From contig CAMEFI010000001.1 of the NCBI GenBank assembly GCA_945915475.1, positions 112,727 through 176,726 of the forward strand: a DNA stretch of 64,000 bases. The letters are read 5' to 3'. Positions 55,305 to 63,950 of the stretch are shown here, piece by piece (position 1 is the stretch's first letter; each line of letters starts with the position of its first letter). The position numbers and the translations under genes are program-made. Origin of the DNA: an uncultured Clostridium sp. GTDB taxonomy: Bacteria; Bacillota; Clostridia; Lachnospirales; Lachnospiraceae. Below the pieces are notes generated by a model that saw nothing but the letters and a program-made list of their open reading frames with translations, was not told the origin of the DNA and did not search any database.

Positions 55305-55333
55305 ACAATAGAGTGAAAGGTATGCTTTTTCAA
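55305..55333 (-). promoter_or_regulatory. Hybrid promoter at the repeat element's left end
   Basis: Minus-strand TTGAAA (55333-55328, inside the element) and TATTGT (55310-55305, outside) with a 17-base spacer. It would drive the 808-residue protein and the ABC genes. Confidence 0.45.
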
Positions 55334-55752
55334 ACACAGTTATTGTTACTTAGAGATGCTACAGGAACATGTTTCTAATATTTTTTCTTGACGCGCGGTC
55401 TCTTAGAAATTCACTGCTTTGTTCGGCTGGCTGCAAAGCGCATGCGGGAGAGCTGTCTGAGCACAAGCCTTAGAATGCAGTCTTGTTGGCGACAGGCACG
55501 CTCTCGCTACGTCTCGTACGCAGCGGTACTAAGAATGTGCCAAAGCACATTCTAAGGACCGGCGTACTCAAAGTGCCTGCTTGCCAAACAAGACATGCAT
55601 TCTTGACTTGTGTGAGTTCGCGGGAGCATGCGCAATCAAAGCCGCCAGCCGCAAAGCAGTAGAATTTCTTAGAGGGCGAAAACAGCGCAGAAAAAATATA
55701 GAAACATCGTCCTGTAGCATTTTAAGAAATTCAATGTGTTTGAAAAAGCATA
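55320..55752. repeat. 433-bp long inverted-repeat element
   Basis: The left arm (55320-55499) and right arm (55573-55752) are each 180 bases and are imperfect reverse complements, starting GTATGCTTTTTCAAACACA and ending near GCAGGCAC. The 73-base centre contains a perfect small hairpin AGAATGTGC-CAAA-GCACATTCT (55532-55553). Short frames cross it, but none has the look of a protein. Its GC content and k-mer make-up differ from the surroundings. The outer 50 bases recur at 63951-64000. It fits a non-autonomous mobile element of MITE or long-palindrome type. The rest of the 55280-55829 gap is plain AT-rich sequence. Confidence 0.85.
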
Positions 55753-55829
55753 CGATTATATATTGCATATACCGGGTTTATTGTATCATATATTGTGCTT
55801 TGCAAATCTTATATCTTTCTTAATTCAGC

Positions 55830-56204
55830 CTAACGCTTGTATGTTCCCTGTCTTACAAAAGAATGCCTGCCTGCCTTTTCCATCATCCGGTCGTATTGTT
55901 CATACATATCCTGCACACTGTTTTCCAACAGAAAATAATGTTTAATGTATGGTACCATTAACACCATCAACATAAGAAATAACAATAAAAGCGGAATGGA
56001 AAAATGTCCGTATGTATACAGGAATACCAGCACCGCCAATATTGCAAATGTCACAGTTACCACTAAATGAATGAACCGCTCATGGGCAAAAAAAGCAATC
56101 TGTACAAGATGCTTTTGCATCTCCTCCTCCCAGTCCACATTTTCTCCACCTGTCTCTAAAAGATTATTTACATATGCCAAATACTGTCTGATCCTATCTG
56201 CCAT
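55830..56204 (-). CDS. Small membrane protein of unknown function
   Basis: 124 residues. Two membrane helices at about 45-90 (LVVTVTFAILAVLVFLYTY and IPLLLLFLMLMVLMVPYI) between an acidic N-terminal helix (about 1-35) and a C-terminal charged helix (SVQDMYEQYDRMMEKAGRH). GGAGG precedes the ATG. No family recognised. It is convergent to the repeat element and diverges from the subtilase gene. Confidence 0.65.
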   Translation of the reverse strand: MADRIRQYLAYVNNLLETGGENVDWEEEMQKHLVQIAFFAHERFIHLVVTVTFAILAVLVFLYTYGHFSIPLLLLFLMLMVLMVPYIKHYFLLENSVQDMYEQYDRMMEKAGRHSFVRQGTYKR

Positions 56205-56375
56205 GTTTATCCCTCCATTACTAGATATATGATTGTATAGTACAATATATCATGTCGCCTGTCGGCTCCATGTGTTTTTCGCATTATATCATATTACATC
56301 CAAAATGCACAGAAAATGTCCAACATTTTCTATTTACTGCATATACTGAAAACATGGAGGCTCGGAGGAATCATA

Positions 56376-58124
56376 ATGACAGAAAGCAAAATAAGCCCGG
56401 AACTTTCTATTGCAATCGGTATTCCGGAAACAGAACGGGAAAAAAGCCTGAATCTCAATGTGGGATATAATTCCTTCTTAGAAGAATGGGAATTAATTAT
56501 ACGGTATACCGGAAGTCTTGCAGAAATTCAGAAAGAGCTTGCAATTCCGGTGGAGGAATTAATGGGTGGCTATGCGATCATTCGAATTCCACAATATCTC
56601 ATTGGACGGTTATCAGACTATCCACAGATTCATTATATTGAAAAGCCAAAATCATTATTATTGGAAGAAATGGAAGGCATCACTGCATCCTGTATAAGCA
56701 GAGTACGGCTATCACCCTATTTTCTCACAGGAAAAGGAACCTATGTTGCCTGTCTCGATTCCGGAATCGACATTTACCATCCCGACTTTCGTCATGGGGA
56801 TGGTTCCACACGTATTGCATCTTTATGGGACCAGACCATCCCCGGTAATCCACCGGAAGGATTTCAGATTGGAAGTGTATATGACCGTGAGACTATCAAT
56901 AAAGCTCTTGCGACAGGGAAAAACAACGGCGGAAGTACACTTGTACCAAGCTTTGATGGTACCGGACACGGAACAGCCGTTGCCGGCATTCTGGCCGGGA
57001 ATGGGAACGCATCCAATCAGGATCTGGCCGGGGTTGCTCCGGAGGCGGAACTCATTGTGGTCAAACTGGGCAATCCCTCTGACCGCGGATTTCCAAGAAC
57101 CACTGAACTTATGCGAGCCATAGACTATTCTCTTCGTTTTGCCATTGCAAACAATAAGCCTATCGCCATCAATATAAGCTTCGGCAATAATTACGGAAAT
57201 CATATCGGTGATTCGATATTAGAACAATATATGGATACCATTGCAAATATGTATAAAAATGTGATTGTCACCGGAACCGGCAATGATGGCATTACATCAC
57301 GTCACACAGCCGGTACCCTTACAAGAAATCATACAGAAACCATCGAACTTTATGTTGCAGATTACATGTCATCCTTTAATCTCCAGATCTGGAAACATTA
57401 TCTGGATGACTTTGACATTATCATCGAAACTCCCACAGGCACACGAATCGGTCCACTCTCCACCTATTCACGTGTTCAGAATTATGCCCTTTTGGATGAT
57501 ATCATTTCCGTCTATTACAGCGAACCCACTCCTTATAGTCCGGAACAGGAAATCTATATTTCCTGGATTCCCATAAATGAATATATCACAGCCGGCATCT
57601 GGCGTATTTACCTGACTCCAAAGCATATTGTAAGCGGAAACTACAACATGTGGCTTCCGGTTGACGGCAGTACCTCATCCGAAGTCTCTTTCATGAAACC
57701 TGTCATTTTCAACACATTAGTGATTCCATCCACTGCACAAAATGTAATCACAGTTGCCGCCTACAATTCCATCAATAACACTTATGCAAATTTCTCCGGA
57801 AGAGGACCGGCTTATGACGTTTTACCCAATATCACGGCTACCAAACCGGATCTTGCGGCCCCTGGCGTTAACATTCAAAGCTGCACCGTTGGTGGCGGAT
57901 ATGGTATCTTTTCCGGTACTTCTTTTGCTGCTCCCTTTGTAACCGGTGCTGCTGCCTTACTTATGCAATATGGCATTGTAGATGGCAAAGACCCCTACCT
58001 TTATGGAGAAAAGATAAGAGCCTCTCTCATTCGCGGGGCTCGGAAACTACCATTTCAGCAGCGCACTCCCTCCCCACTTGTGGGCTGGGGAGCCCTTTGT
58101 GTTTCAGACAGTCTTCCATCATGA
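56376..58124 (+). CDS. S8 subtilase family peptidase (Csp-like)
   Basis: About 582 residues from the ATG at 56376 (GGAGG ahead). The triad is complete: Asp in VACLDSGIDIYHPDF (about 145), His in GTGHGTAVAGILAG (about 205) and Ser in FSGTSFAAPFVTGAA (about 525). A propeptide-like region (about 1-110) and a jelly-roll-like insert (about 320-440) match the Csp subtilases of clostridia. There is no signal peptide. Related proteins process spore germination enzymes, but the substrate here is not known. Confidence 0.88.
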   Translation: MTESKISPELSIAIGIPETEREKSLNLNVGYNSFLEEWELIIRYTGSLAEIQKELAIPVEELMGGYAIIRIPQYLIGRLSDYPQIHYIEKPKSLLLEEMEGITASCISRVRLSPYFLTGKGTYVACLDSGIDIYHPDFRHGDGSTRIASLWDQTIPGNPPEGFQIGSVYDRETINKALATGKNNGGSTLVPSFDGTGHGTAVAGILAGNGNASNQDLAGVAPEAELIVVKLGNPSDRGFPRTTELMRAIDYSLRFAIANNKPIAINISFGNNYGNHIGDSILEQYMDTIANMYKNVIVTGTGNDGITSRHTAGTLTRNHTETIELYVADYMSSFNLQIWKHYLDDFDIIIETPTGTRIGPLSTYSRVQNYALLDDIISVYYSEPTPYSPEQEIYISWIPINEYITAGIWRIYLTPKHIVSGNYNMWLPVDGSTSSEVSFMKPVIFNTLVIPSTAQNVITVAAYNSINNTYANFSGRGPAYDVLPNITATKPDLAAPGVNIQSCTVGGGYGIFSGTSFAAPFVTGAAALLMQYGIVDGKDPYLYGEKIRASLIRGARKLPFQQRTPSPLVGWGALCVSDSLPS

Positions 58125-58150
58125 AATGTATTTCATAGGCCAGCTTTCCC

Positions 58151-58180
58151 TTTACAATGTTCTTTTACAAATGGTATACT
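58151..58180 (+). promoter_or_regulatory. Promoter of the secreted P60-like gene
   Basis: TTTACA (58151-58156) and TATACT (58175-58180) with an 18-base spacer, about 50 bases before the start codon, which follows GGAGAGGAG. Confidence 0.55.
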
Positions 58181-58232
58181 GAAAAGGAAGCAGTTACAAG
58201 CATCCGATAATTACGGAGAGGAGAATATACAA

Positions 58233-59855
58233 ATGAAAATCTTACAACGTACATTTCCAGCACATATGGCAGCCTTTCTTTTCCTGCTGACAGCCAGTCT
58301 TTTCGTCGGGCAGCATGCACAGGCCGCCACACACGACATCACAATTAAAAACGGGGATAATCTGACCATATCGGTCTTCACCGGTGATACCGGAATGATA
58401 ACAACGGATCTAACAACGATTACCATTCCGGATTCTGTCTATTCAGATATTGACTCCGAACCTGCCACGGACGAGGATATTACCCCTTCCACTCCGGAAG
58501 ATGATCCATCTAATCCGGGAACTAACGATTCGGAAACAAAGGATTCAGAAGATGATCCATCCGAAAACAAGGATCCGGCTGCCATTGAAAAAGCCAGACA
58601 GGAAGCCGCACAGAAATACTTGGAATCCCTTCGTTTTGACTATAGTTATGACAACCATAATAATACGATTGCATTTGATACAACCAACCATTCATTTACC
58701 GCACAGAATCCGGGTAACGCTACCATTACCATTCGTGCATACTCTCCGGAAGATTCATGGGATTACAGCCCCGTCTTCACTGCCACTGTTACCATTACCG
58801 TAACCGTGGATATGGCAAATGTAACCTTGTCTGAGAATGCCTACACCGTTTATTTAAGTCCAATGTATTATTACGGAAAGAAGAAGCCTTATTATAACAG
58901 TAGTGATACCGATTTTCAGATTGCAGTCCAGAATTGTCCCTATGTTTTTTATCCAAATGCAACAAACAGCTACTCTTCTTACTATGACTATGACGATTAC
59001 GATGAAAATGATATGTTCCAATATAACTACACCCAGTCATCCAAGGTATCGATACAAGTGTCTTTATCCAATAATATTTTCAACATATCCGCAGGCACCA
59101 ACACCGATATCCGGAAAACGGTTACCTCCATACTTACTATTACACTAAGCGGAAAAACATTCCAGATTCCTGTTACTTTTGTTCCGGTCACCATATCTGA
59201 CCATTCCTGCCTGTTGGTAAAGGGCAAAAAACAGACTTTAAAAGTAAACAGCAATGGTGCGCCCATTCAATGGACTTCAACGAATCCAAAAGTTGCAACT
59301 GTGAATGCCAACGGCGTTGTGAAAGGAAAAAAGATTGGAAACTGTGTCATTATCGGAAAAATAGGAAATGCATACGTCGGTTGCGCTGTGAGTGTCACAA
59401 CCGCCAAGCTTAAGAAAGTTGCAACATATGCAACTTATATGGGAACCCATTGGAAATACAGTCAGGCACTTCGTACCAAGAACGGATATTACGATTGCAG
59501 TGCCCTTGTATGGAAAGCTTACAAGAAACATGCCAATTTCACATTTGGTTCACCGGGATATCCTAGTGTCGCCCTTTCTGAGGCAAAATGGTGTAATGCC
59601 CACAAACGAATGATAAAGGGCGGATTCCGCTACAAAAAAATCCGCAAAATGTATTATAATCCCGGCGACCTCATTTTCAAATCATCCAATATGAAACAAA
59701 AGTATGCGGATATCTATCATGTGGAAATGATCACCGGTTACTACTGTTACGGTGTATCCCCAGAGGGTAAACCATACATCGACCTTACATGGGGTGCCCG
59801 TGGTCCCGGCTACGGTGTGGAAGAAAGATCTCTTGTGGGAAGACCTCTCAAATAA
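58233..59855 (+). CDS. Secreted protein with Ig-like domain and NlpC/P60-like domain
   Basis: 540 residues. A signal peptide ends around residue 33 (HAQAA). An acidic Asp/Glu/Pro/Ser linker (about 68-125) is followed by beta-rich regions and a Big_2-like bacterial Ig domain (about 325-395: LLVKGKKQTLKV...WTSTNPKVATVNANGVVKGKKIGNCVI). The C-terminal part has Cys in GYYDCSALVWKAYKKH and His in DIYHVEMITGY, a Cys-His pair as in NlpC/P60 peptidases. It probably cleaves cell-wall peptides outside the cell. Confidence 0.82.
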   Translation: MKILQRTFPAHMAAFLFLLTASLFVGQHAQAATHDITIKNGDNLTISVFTGDTGMITTDLTTITIPDSVYSDIDSEPATDEDITPSTPEDDPSNPGTNDSETKDSEDDPSENKDPAAIEKARQEAAQKYLESLRFDYSYDNHNNTIAFDTTNHSFTAQNPGNATITIRAYSPEDSWDYSPVFTATVTITVTVDMANVTLSENAYTVYLSPMYYYGKKKPYYNSSDTDFQIAVQNCPYVFYPNATNSYSSYYDYDDYDENDMFQYNYTQSSKVSIQVSLSNNIFNISAGTNTDIRKTVTSILTITLSGKTFQIPVTFVPVTISDHSCLLVKGKKQTLKVNSNGAPIQWTSTNPKVATVNANGVVKGKKIGNCVIIGKIGNAYVGCAVSVTTAKLKKVATYATYMGTHWKYSQALRTKNGYYDCSALVWKAYKKHANFTFGSPGYPSVALSEAKWCNAHKRMIKGGFRYKKIRKMYYNPGDLIFKSSNMKQKYADIYHVEMITGYYCYGVSPEGKPYIDLTWGARGPGYGVEERSLVGRPLK

Positions 59856-59861
59856 AAATAT

Positions 59862-59886
59862 GGTAAGGACACTTTGTGTCCTTACC
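59862..59886. terminator. Terminator between convergent P60-like genes
   Basis: GGTAAGGACA (59862-59871) and TGTCCTTACC (59877-59886) with loop CTTTG. The right arm contains the end of the minus-strand gene. Confidence 0.75.
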
Positions 59887-61003
59887 GGAATAGATCTTTC
59901 AATATTGCCTCTGCATCCATATTCTGATATCCGTCCGGATCAGACAGTACAATGCCTGCTCCGGTTGTATTCCACCGCATCTGCGCATAATGGGATAGAT
60001 AAGCGGAGTCTTTATCAACTTTGGGATATTTATTATACCAGTTACGGTAATATTGTTTCATGTGTTTTCTAGCCAGTTTAATGGCTTCACTATTCTTACT
60101 GCCCGAAGGAGTTACAGTTCCACTAAGCTGTACTCCTGCGGGAGAAGAATGTACCAAAACTACACTTCCATCTTTACATTCCCCTACTACGATCCATACA
60201 TGACCACAGCATTTACAGGTAGAACTCATAATGTCTCCCGCTTTGTAATCCTTCACCTTTTCCCGTTCGGTATAAGTTCCAAAACCAGCATCTGCGTATT
60301 TCTTAGCCTGGTCAGATGCCAGATAGACATATCCCTGCTTATTGTTCTGCGTATTCCTTATATTGTAGATGCACCATCCCACATATCCGGAACAATCCAG
60401 ACCATTATGAATCTGATAACGATAATCCCTGTAATTGTATCGGGATGTCTTGTTCTTTGCAAAACTCCGCCATGTGGGACTCACGCCCACACTCCGTGCC
60501 TCTTTACCGGCACCGGTATCCGCTTTATTCCATCCACCACCCCAGACATACATTGTACTTCCCACCGGAGTCAATGCTGTTAATAAGAAATTCCTAATAG
60601 TGGAATCACCGGTTACCGGCAGGGTAGTCGATACCACCTTACTGGCGCAAGCATACACCCTGTTTTCCTTCTTTCCCTGAGCAAAGGGACGCACATAGTA
60701 ATAATAGGTTGTTCCCGCTGCATTTCGCACAAAAACCTTCTTACAGGTATTCACTTCTGCTGCTTTCGAATACACAATCTCTCCGGACCGCAACACTCCT
60801 TCACAGATTTCATATCCCTGCGCTCCCATCACAGGCTCCCAGGAAAGAGCAATCCGGTTTTTTACAGCAGTTGACATAACACCATATATTTGTCGCTTGG
60901 AAAATGTGCTCTTGGCATTGCAATAAATCGTCATAAAACTCATCATACTACATAGTATTCCAAGAGTTAACATAATGTTCCATCTTATTTTCCGCCTACT
61001 CAT
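59882..61003 (-). CDS. Exported NlpC/P60-like protein
   Basis: 373 residues. An N-terminal signal anchor (about 8-30) precedes a fibronectin-III-like domain (about 42-130: NRIALSWEPVMGAQGYEICEGV...YYYYVRPFAQ) and a papain-like domain with Cys in HNGLDCSGYVGW (about 205) and His in CKCCGHVWIVVGE (about 268). The Cys-His order matches NlpC/P60. Likely a cell-wall hydrolase. Its first codons overlap the end of the S1 protein gene by eight bases, so the two are co-transcribed. Confidence 0.82.
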   Translation of the reverse strand: MSRRKIRWNIMLTLGILCSMMSFMTIYCNAKSTFSKRQIYGVMSTAVKNRIALSWEPVMGAQGYEICEGVLRSGEIVYSKAAEVNTCKKVFVRNAAGTTYYYYVRPFAQGKKENRVYACASKVVSTTLPVTGDSTIRNFLLTALTPVGSTMYVWGGGWNKADTGAGKEARSVGVSPTWRSFAKNKTSRYNYRDYRYQIHNGLDCSGYVGWCIYNIRNTQNNKQGYVYLASDQAKKYADAGFGTYTEREKVKDYKAGDIMSSTCKCCGHVWIVVGECKDGSVVLVHSSPAGVQLSGTVTPSGSKNSEAIKLARKHMKQYYRNWYNKYPKVDKDSAYLSHYAQMRWNTTGAGIVLSDPDGYQNMDAEAILKDLFR

Positions 61004-61904
61004 CTATTTGAATCCCCGCTAATAAAGAACCAAAAGGATTATTCGGAATCTCTTCACAGTGATAATCAAAATCTTCAATTACATCTGTCACAATATCCGA
61101 TGTATTGGTCTCCACATCCCGAATACTCAGACTGATTTTACCATCTTTTACATCTAATACTTTCACCTTGACTTTCTGTCCTACAGAAAGTACCTCTGAC
61201 GGTTTCTTGATCCGTTTCATACAGATTTTGGAAATATGCACCAGTCCTGTCAATCCATTATCCATCTGTACAAATGCCCCATAGGGCATTAATGACTCCA
61301 CCGTGCCTTCAAAGATAGATCCCGGAACAATCATTGCCATCTTTTCCCGGTCATGCTCTGCCTCTCTTTCCTTCAATACGGATTTTGCAGAAAGAACCAG
61401 CTTGCCAGCGGCTTCATCCACTGTAATCACTTTCACTTCAACCTGTTTCCCAATGTAAGCATCTGTATCCTCCACATAAGTAAGTGCTAATTGAGATGCC
61501 GGAATAAATGCACGGATTCCCTCTAAATAAGCAACCACACCGGCATTCACGCTTTCTTTAATCTTCACTGTTGTAATGGTGTCTTCTGTTTTCATTTGAA
61601 GAAGTTTCTCCCATGCAGCAGTCTCATTTGCTTCTTTCAGGGAAAGCTTCACATTGCCTCTTCCATCATCCGTCTCCATAACAACTGCTTCTACACTATC
61701 ACCAATCTTCAGATCCTTCATTGCCGAAAAATCCGGATCATCTGACAACTCACTAAGGGGTATCACACCCGGTGCATAATATCCCAGATCCAGGGTTACT
61801 TCATCGTCATTCATATCCACGATCATCCCTTTAATCATTTCCCCTTCTTTAATAACACGAAAAGAATTGGTTAATTCCTTTTCAAAATCCTTCATTGATT
61901 CCAT
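60996..61904 (-). CDS. S1 RNA-binding domain protein (ribosomal protein S1-like)
   Basis: 302 residues with three S1 domains: about 17-90 (GEMIKGMIVDMNDDEVTLDLGYYAPGVIPLSEL), 105-178 (degenerate) and 190-265 (GSIFEGTVESLMPYGAFVQMDNGLTGLVHISKI). Firmicute S1-like proteins carry three to four. AGGAGG precedes the ATG. It likely aids mRNA binding or translation; coupling to a cell-wall enzyme gene is unexpected. Confidence 0.85.
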   Translation of the reverse strand: MESMKDFEKELTNSFRVIKEGEMIKGMIVDMNDDEVTLDLGYYAPGVIPLSELSDDPDFSAMKDLKIGDSVEAVVMETDDGRGNVKLSLKEANETAAWEKLLQMKTEDTITTVKIKESVNAGVVAYLEGIRAFIPASQLALTYVEDTDAYIGKQVEVKVITVDEAAGKLVLSAKSVLKEREAEHDREKMAMIVPGSIFEGTVESLMPYGAFVQMDNGLTGLVHISKICMKRIKKPSEVLSVGQKVKVKVLDVKDGKISLSIRDVETNTSDIVTDVIEDFDYHCEEIPNNPFGSLLAGIQIDE

Positions 61905-62083
61905 ACTGTCTGTCCTCCTAATCTATAGCATCCTATTAGCAACTTCTTCCCCGGTAATCCCGTCTAAAGTATGTTACCTGTCTCTTATCATAGCAAAGAA
62001 ATTTTTTCCCTGCAATCCTTTTGTCACACCCTTTCTTCTACTGCATATTATAACAGTGTAAAGATAATTGGAGGATATTCCTT

Positions 62084-62326
62084 ATGGGTGACTTATCTGC
62101 AACAGGATGCTGCGGCGGCAGCGGATTTGGCGGTAACAACTGCTGCTGGATCATTATTTTAATTCTTCTTTTCAGCTGCTGCGGTGGTAATGACTGTGGT
62201 AGCGGCTTCTTCGGCGGCGACGGCTGTGGATTCGGCGGAGGCAACTGCTGTTGGATTATCATTTTAATTCTTCTCTTCTGCTGCTGTGGCAACGGCAATG
62301 GAAGTGGATGTGGCTGCGGCTGCTAA
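62084..62326 (+). CDS. Cys/Gly-rich mini membrane protein with internal duplication
   Basis: 80 residues with 16 Cys and over 25 Gly. Two near-identical units, each G-rich then CCWIIILILLF then C-rich (about residues 9-35 and 47-68), give two short membrane helices ending in CysCys clusters, and a GSGCGCGC tail. GGAGG precedes the ATG. It resembles in style the tiny Gly-rich YjcZ-like sporulation proteins, but the Cys content is exceptional. The nucleotide duplication (62139 and 62242 regions) shows a recent tandem origin. Confidence 0.75.
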   Translation: MGDLSATGCCGGSGFGGNNCCWIIILILLFSCCGGNDCGSGFFGGDGCGFGGGNCCWIIILILLFCCCGNGNGSGCGCGC

Positions 62327-62345
62327 TTCTTCTTTGCAATATTCT

Positions 62346-62391
62346 GCATGAAGAAAGGGACTGGTGTTTCTCCACCAGTCCCTCGCTTTAT
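62346..62391. terminator. Bidirectional terminator
   Basis: GGGACTGGTG and CACCAGTCCC pair around TTTCTC; on the minus strand TTTCTTC follows. It separates the mini membrane protein and the carboxyltransferase gene. Confidence 0.75.
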
Positions 62392-62401
62392 GCAATCATT
62401 C

Positions 62402-63889
62402 TCATACAGGCATATTCGTATGTTTCTTCTCATTGTGCTCCTGATTTGGCTTTCCCATCAACCGAATCAAATCCTGATACAGTACCTGTCTTGTCTGCTC
62501 CGGCTTTATCTGTCCATCTACAAAATGCCGTTCCAACACCAGATTACTATTCATATATTTTCTCTCATATTCAGCTAACTGCTCCTTCAGATACACATCC
62601 TTTTCCACGCCCTCTAACTTTGCCAGCTGACTGTGGCTGATTACCGCAACCGCACCTTCTGCCTTCATTACTGCCACCTCTGCATCCGGCCATACATAAG
62701 ACCGGTCTGCCCCTAACTGCTTACATCCTAAGAAAATGTAAGGGCCACCGTAGGCTTTCCGCAAAATGACTGTAAGCTTGATCGTTGTTGCATTGGCATA
62801 TGCGCTGATCATCTTAGCTCCATGTCGAATCAATCCCTTGTATTCCTGTTCTGCCTCCATGACAAATCCTGTGGAATCCGCAAAAGTCAGAATGGGAATA
62901 TTATAGCAATCACAATACTGTACAAACCTTGCCGCCTTATCTGCACTATCCACATCAATGGAACCATTCTTGTGAAGTGTCTGGCTGGCTACCACTCCTA
63001 CCGTAATCCCTCCTAACTTACCAAATCCCACTACGATATTATTGGCAAATTCTTTTTGTACCTCTAAAAAAGTATCGTCATCTAATATCTCTTCCACCAC
63101 CGGAATCACATCATACACTGACTGCTTATCCTCCGGCAATAATGTCTTAATATCTGTAATATCCTTTTCGTGATAGGAATCGGTACGATATCCTCTTTCC
63201 GGTGCGTAACAGGGCGGTAACATATCAATCAGTTTTCTTACCTGTTCATAACATTCCCGTTCAGAATTCAAACGAAAATGTGCCACACCACTTCTTTCAG
63301 AATGAATGGATGCCCCTCCTAACTCTTCAATCAGGTAATCGGTTCCCTGCACTTCGTTAATAACCTTTGCGCCTGTCACAAAAAGATTACTGGTCTTATC
63401 AATAGTGAACACGAAATCCGTAAGACCCGGTGAATACACGGCTCCCCCCGCACAGGTTCCCGCAATAATGGCAATCTGAGGGATCACCCCGGATGCTAAC
63501 GTATTAGTGTAAAATAATTCTCCACATCCGGCCACCGATGCAGCGCCTTCCTGAATTCTTGCCCCACCACCATCATATATTCCAATGACCGGACGTTTCT
63601 TTTTCATGGCCTCTTTTATAATTGCAATAATCTGCATACTATGCTGATACCCAAAGGTACCACCCATATGTGTAAAATCCTGACCATAAAAATAGACTCT
63701 TTGCCCACATATATTACCATAACCGGTAATCACTCCGTCATATCCTTTTACCAGACCCCGCTCATCCTCCGGATAATATTCTACAAAGCTGTCCCGGTCA
63801 AATAAAAGCCTTATTCTCTCTATGATATGAAGTTTATCTCTTTTATGCTGTTTACTGATACTATATGGATTTACCTGCTCTAAATACAT
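62402..63889 (-). CDS. Acyl-CoA carboxylase carboxyltransferase subunit (MmdA/AccD-like)
   Basis: About 495 residues from the ATG at 63889 (GGGAGGAG ahead). Both crotonase-type halves are present: N-terminal YGQDFTHMGGTFGYQHSMQI, GGARIQEGAASVAGCGELF and GTCAGGAVYSPGLTDFVF; C-terminal VDSADKAARFVQYCDCYNIPILTFADSTGF, RHGAKMISAYA and RKAYGGPYIFLG. It transfers a carboxyl group between biotin and an acyl-CoA. The biotin carrier and carboxylase or the membrane decarboxylase subunits are not in view, so propionyl-, methylmalonyl- and acetyl-CoA remain possible. Confidence 0.9.
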   Translation of the reverse strand: MYLEQVNPYSISKQHKRDKLHIIERIRLLFDRDSFVEYYPEDERGLVKGYDGVITGYGNICGQRVYFYGQDFTHMGGTFGYQHSMQIIAIIKEAMKKKRPVIGIYDGGGARIQEGAASVAGCGELFYTNTLASGVIPQIAIIAGTCAGGAVYSPGLTDFVFTIDKTSNLFVTGAKVINEVQGTDYLIEELGGASIHSERSGVAHFRLNSERECYEQVRKLIDMLPPCYAPERGYRTDSYHEKDITDIKTLLPEDKQSVYDVIPVVEEILDDDTFLEVQKEFANNIVVGFGKLGGITVGVVASQTLHKNGSIDVDSADKAARFVQYCDCYNIPILTFADSTGFVMEAEQEYKGLIRHGAKMISAYANATTIKLTVILRKAYGGPYIFLGCKQLGADRSYVWPDAEVAVMKAEGAVAVISHSQLAKLEGVEKDVYLKEQLAEYERKYMNSNLVLERHFVDGQIKPEQTRQVLYQDLIRLMGKPNQEHNEKKHTNMPV

Positions 63890-63950
63890 ATTCTCCTCCC
63901 AATACAAAGTAATATTAGATAGGCAATTGCGAAACTCCTAATATATAATT

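Noticed and set aside
55581..55823. 80-codon plus-strand frame and a 66-codon minus-strand frame inside the repeat element
   Set aside because: No ribosome site, composition follows the inverted repeat, and both frames run out of the element into plain sequence.
62038..62298. 86-codon Pro/Gln-rich minus-strand frame
   Set aside because: It is the antisense shadow of the Cys/Gly-rich gene.
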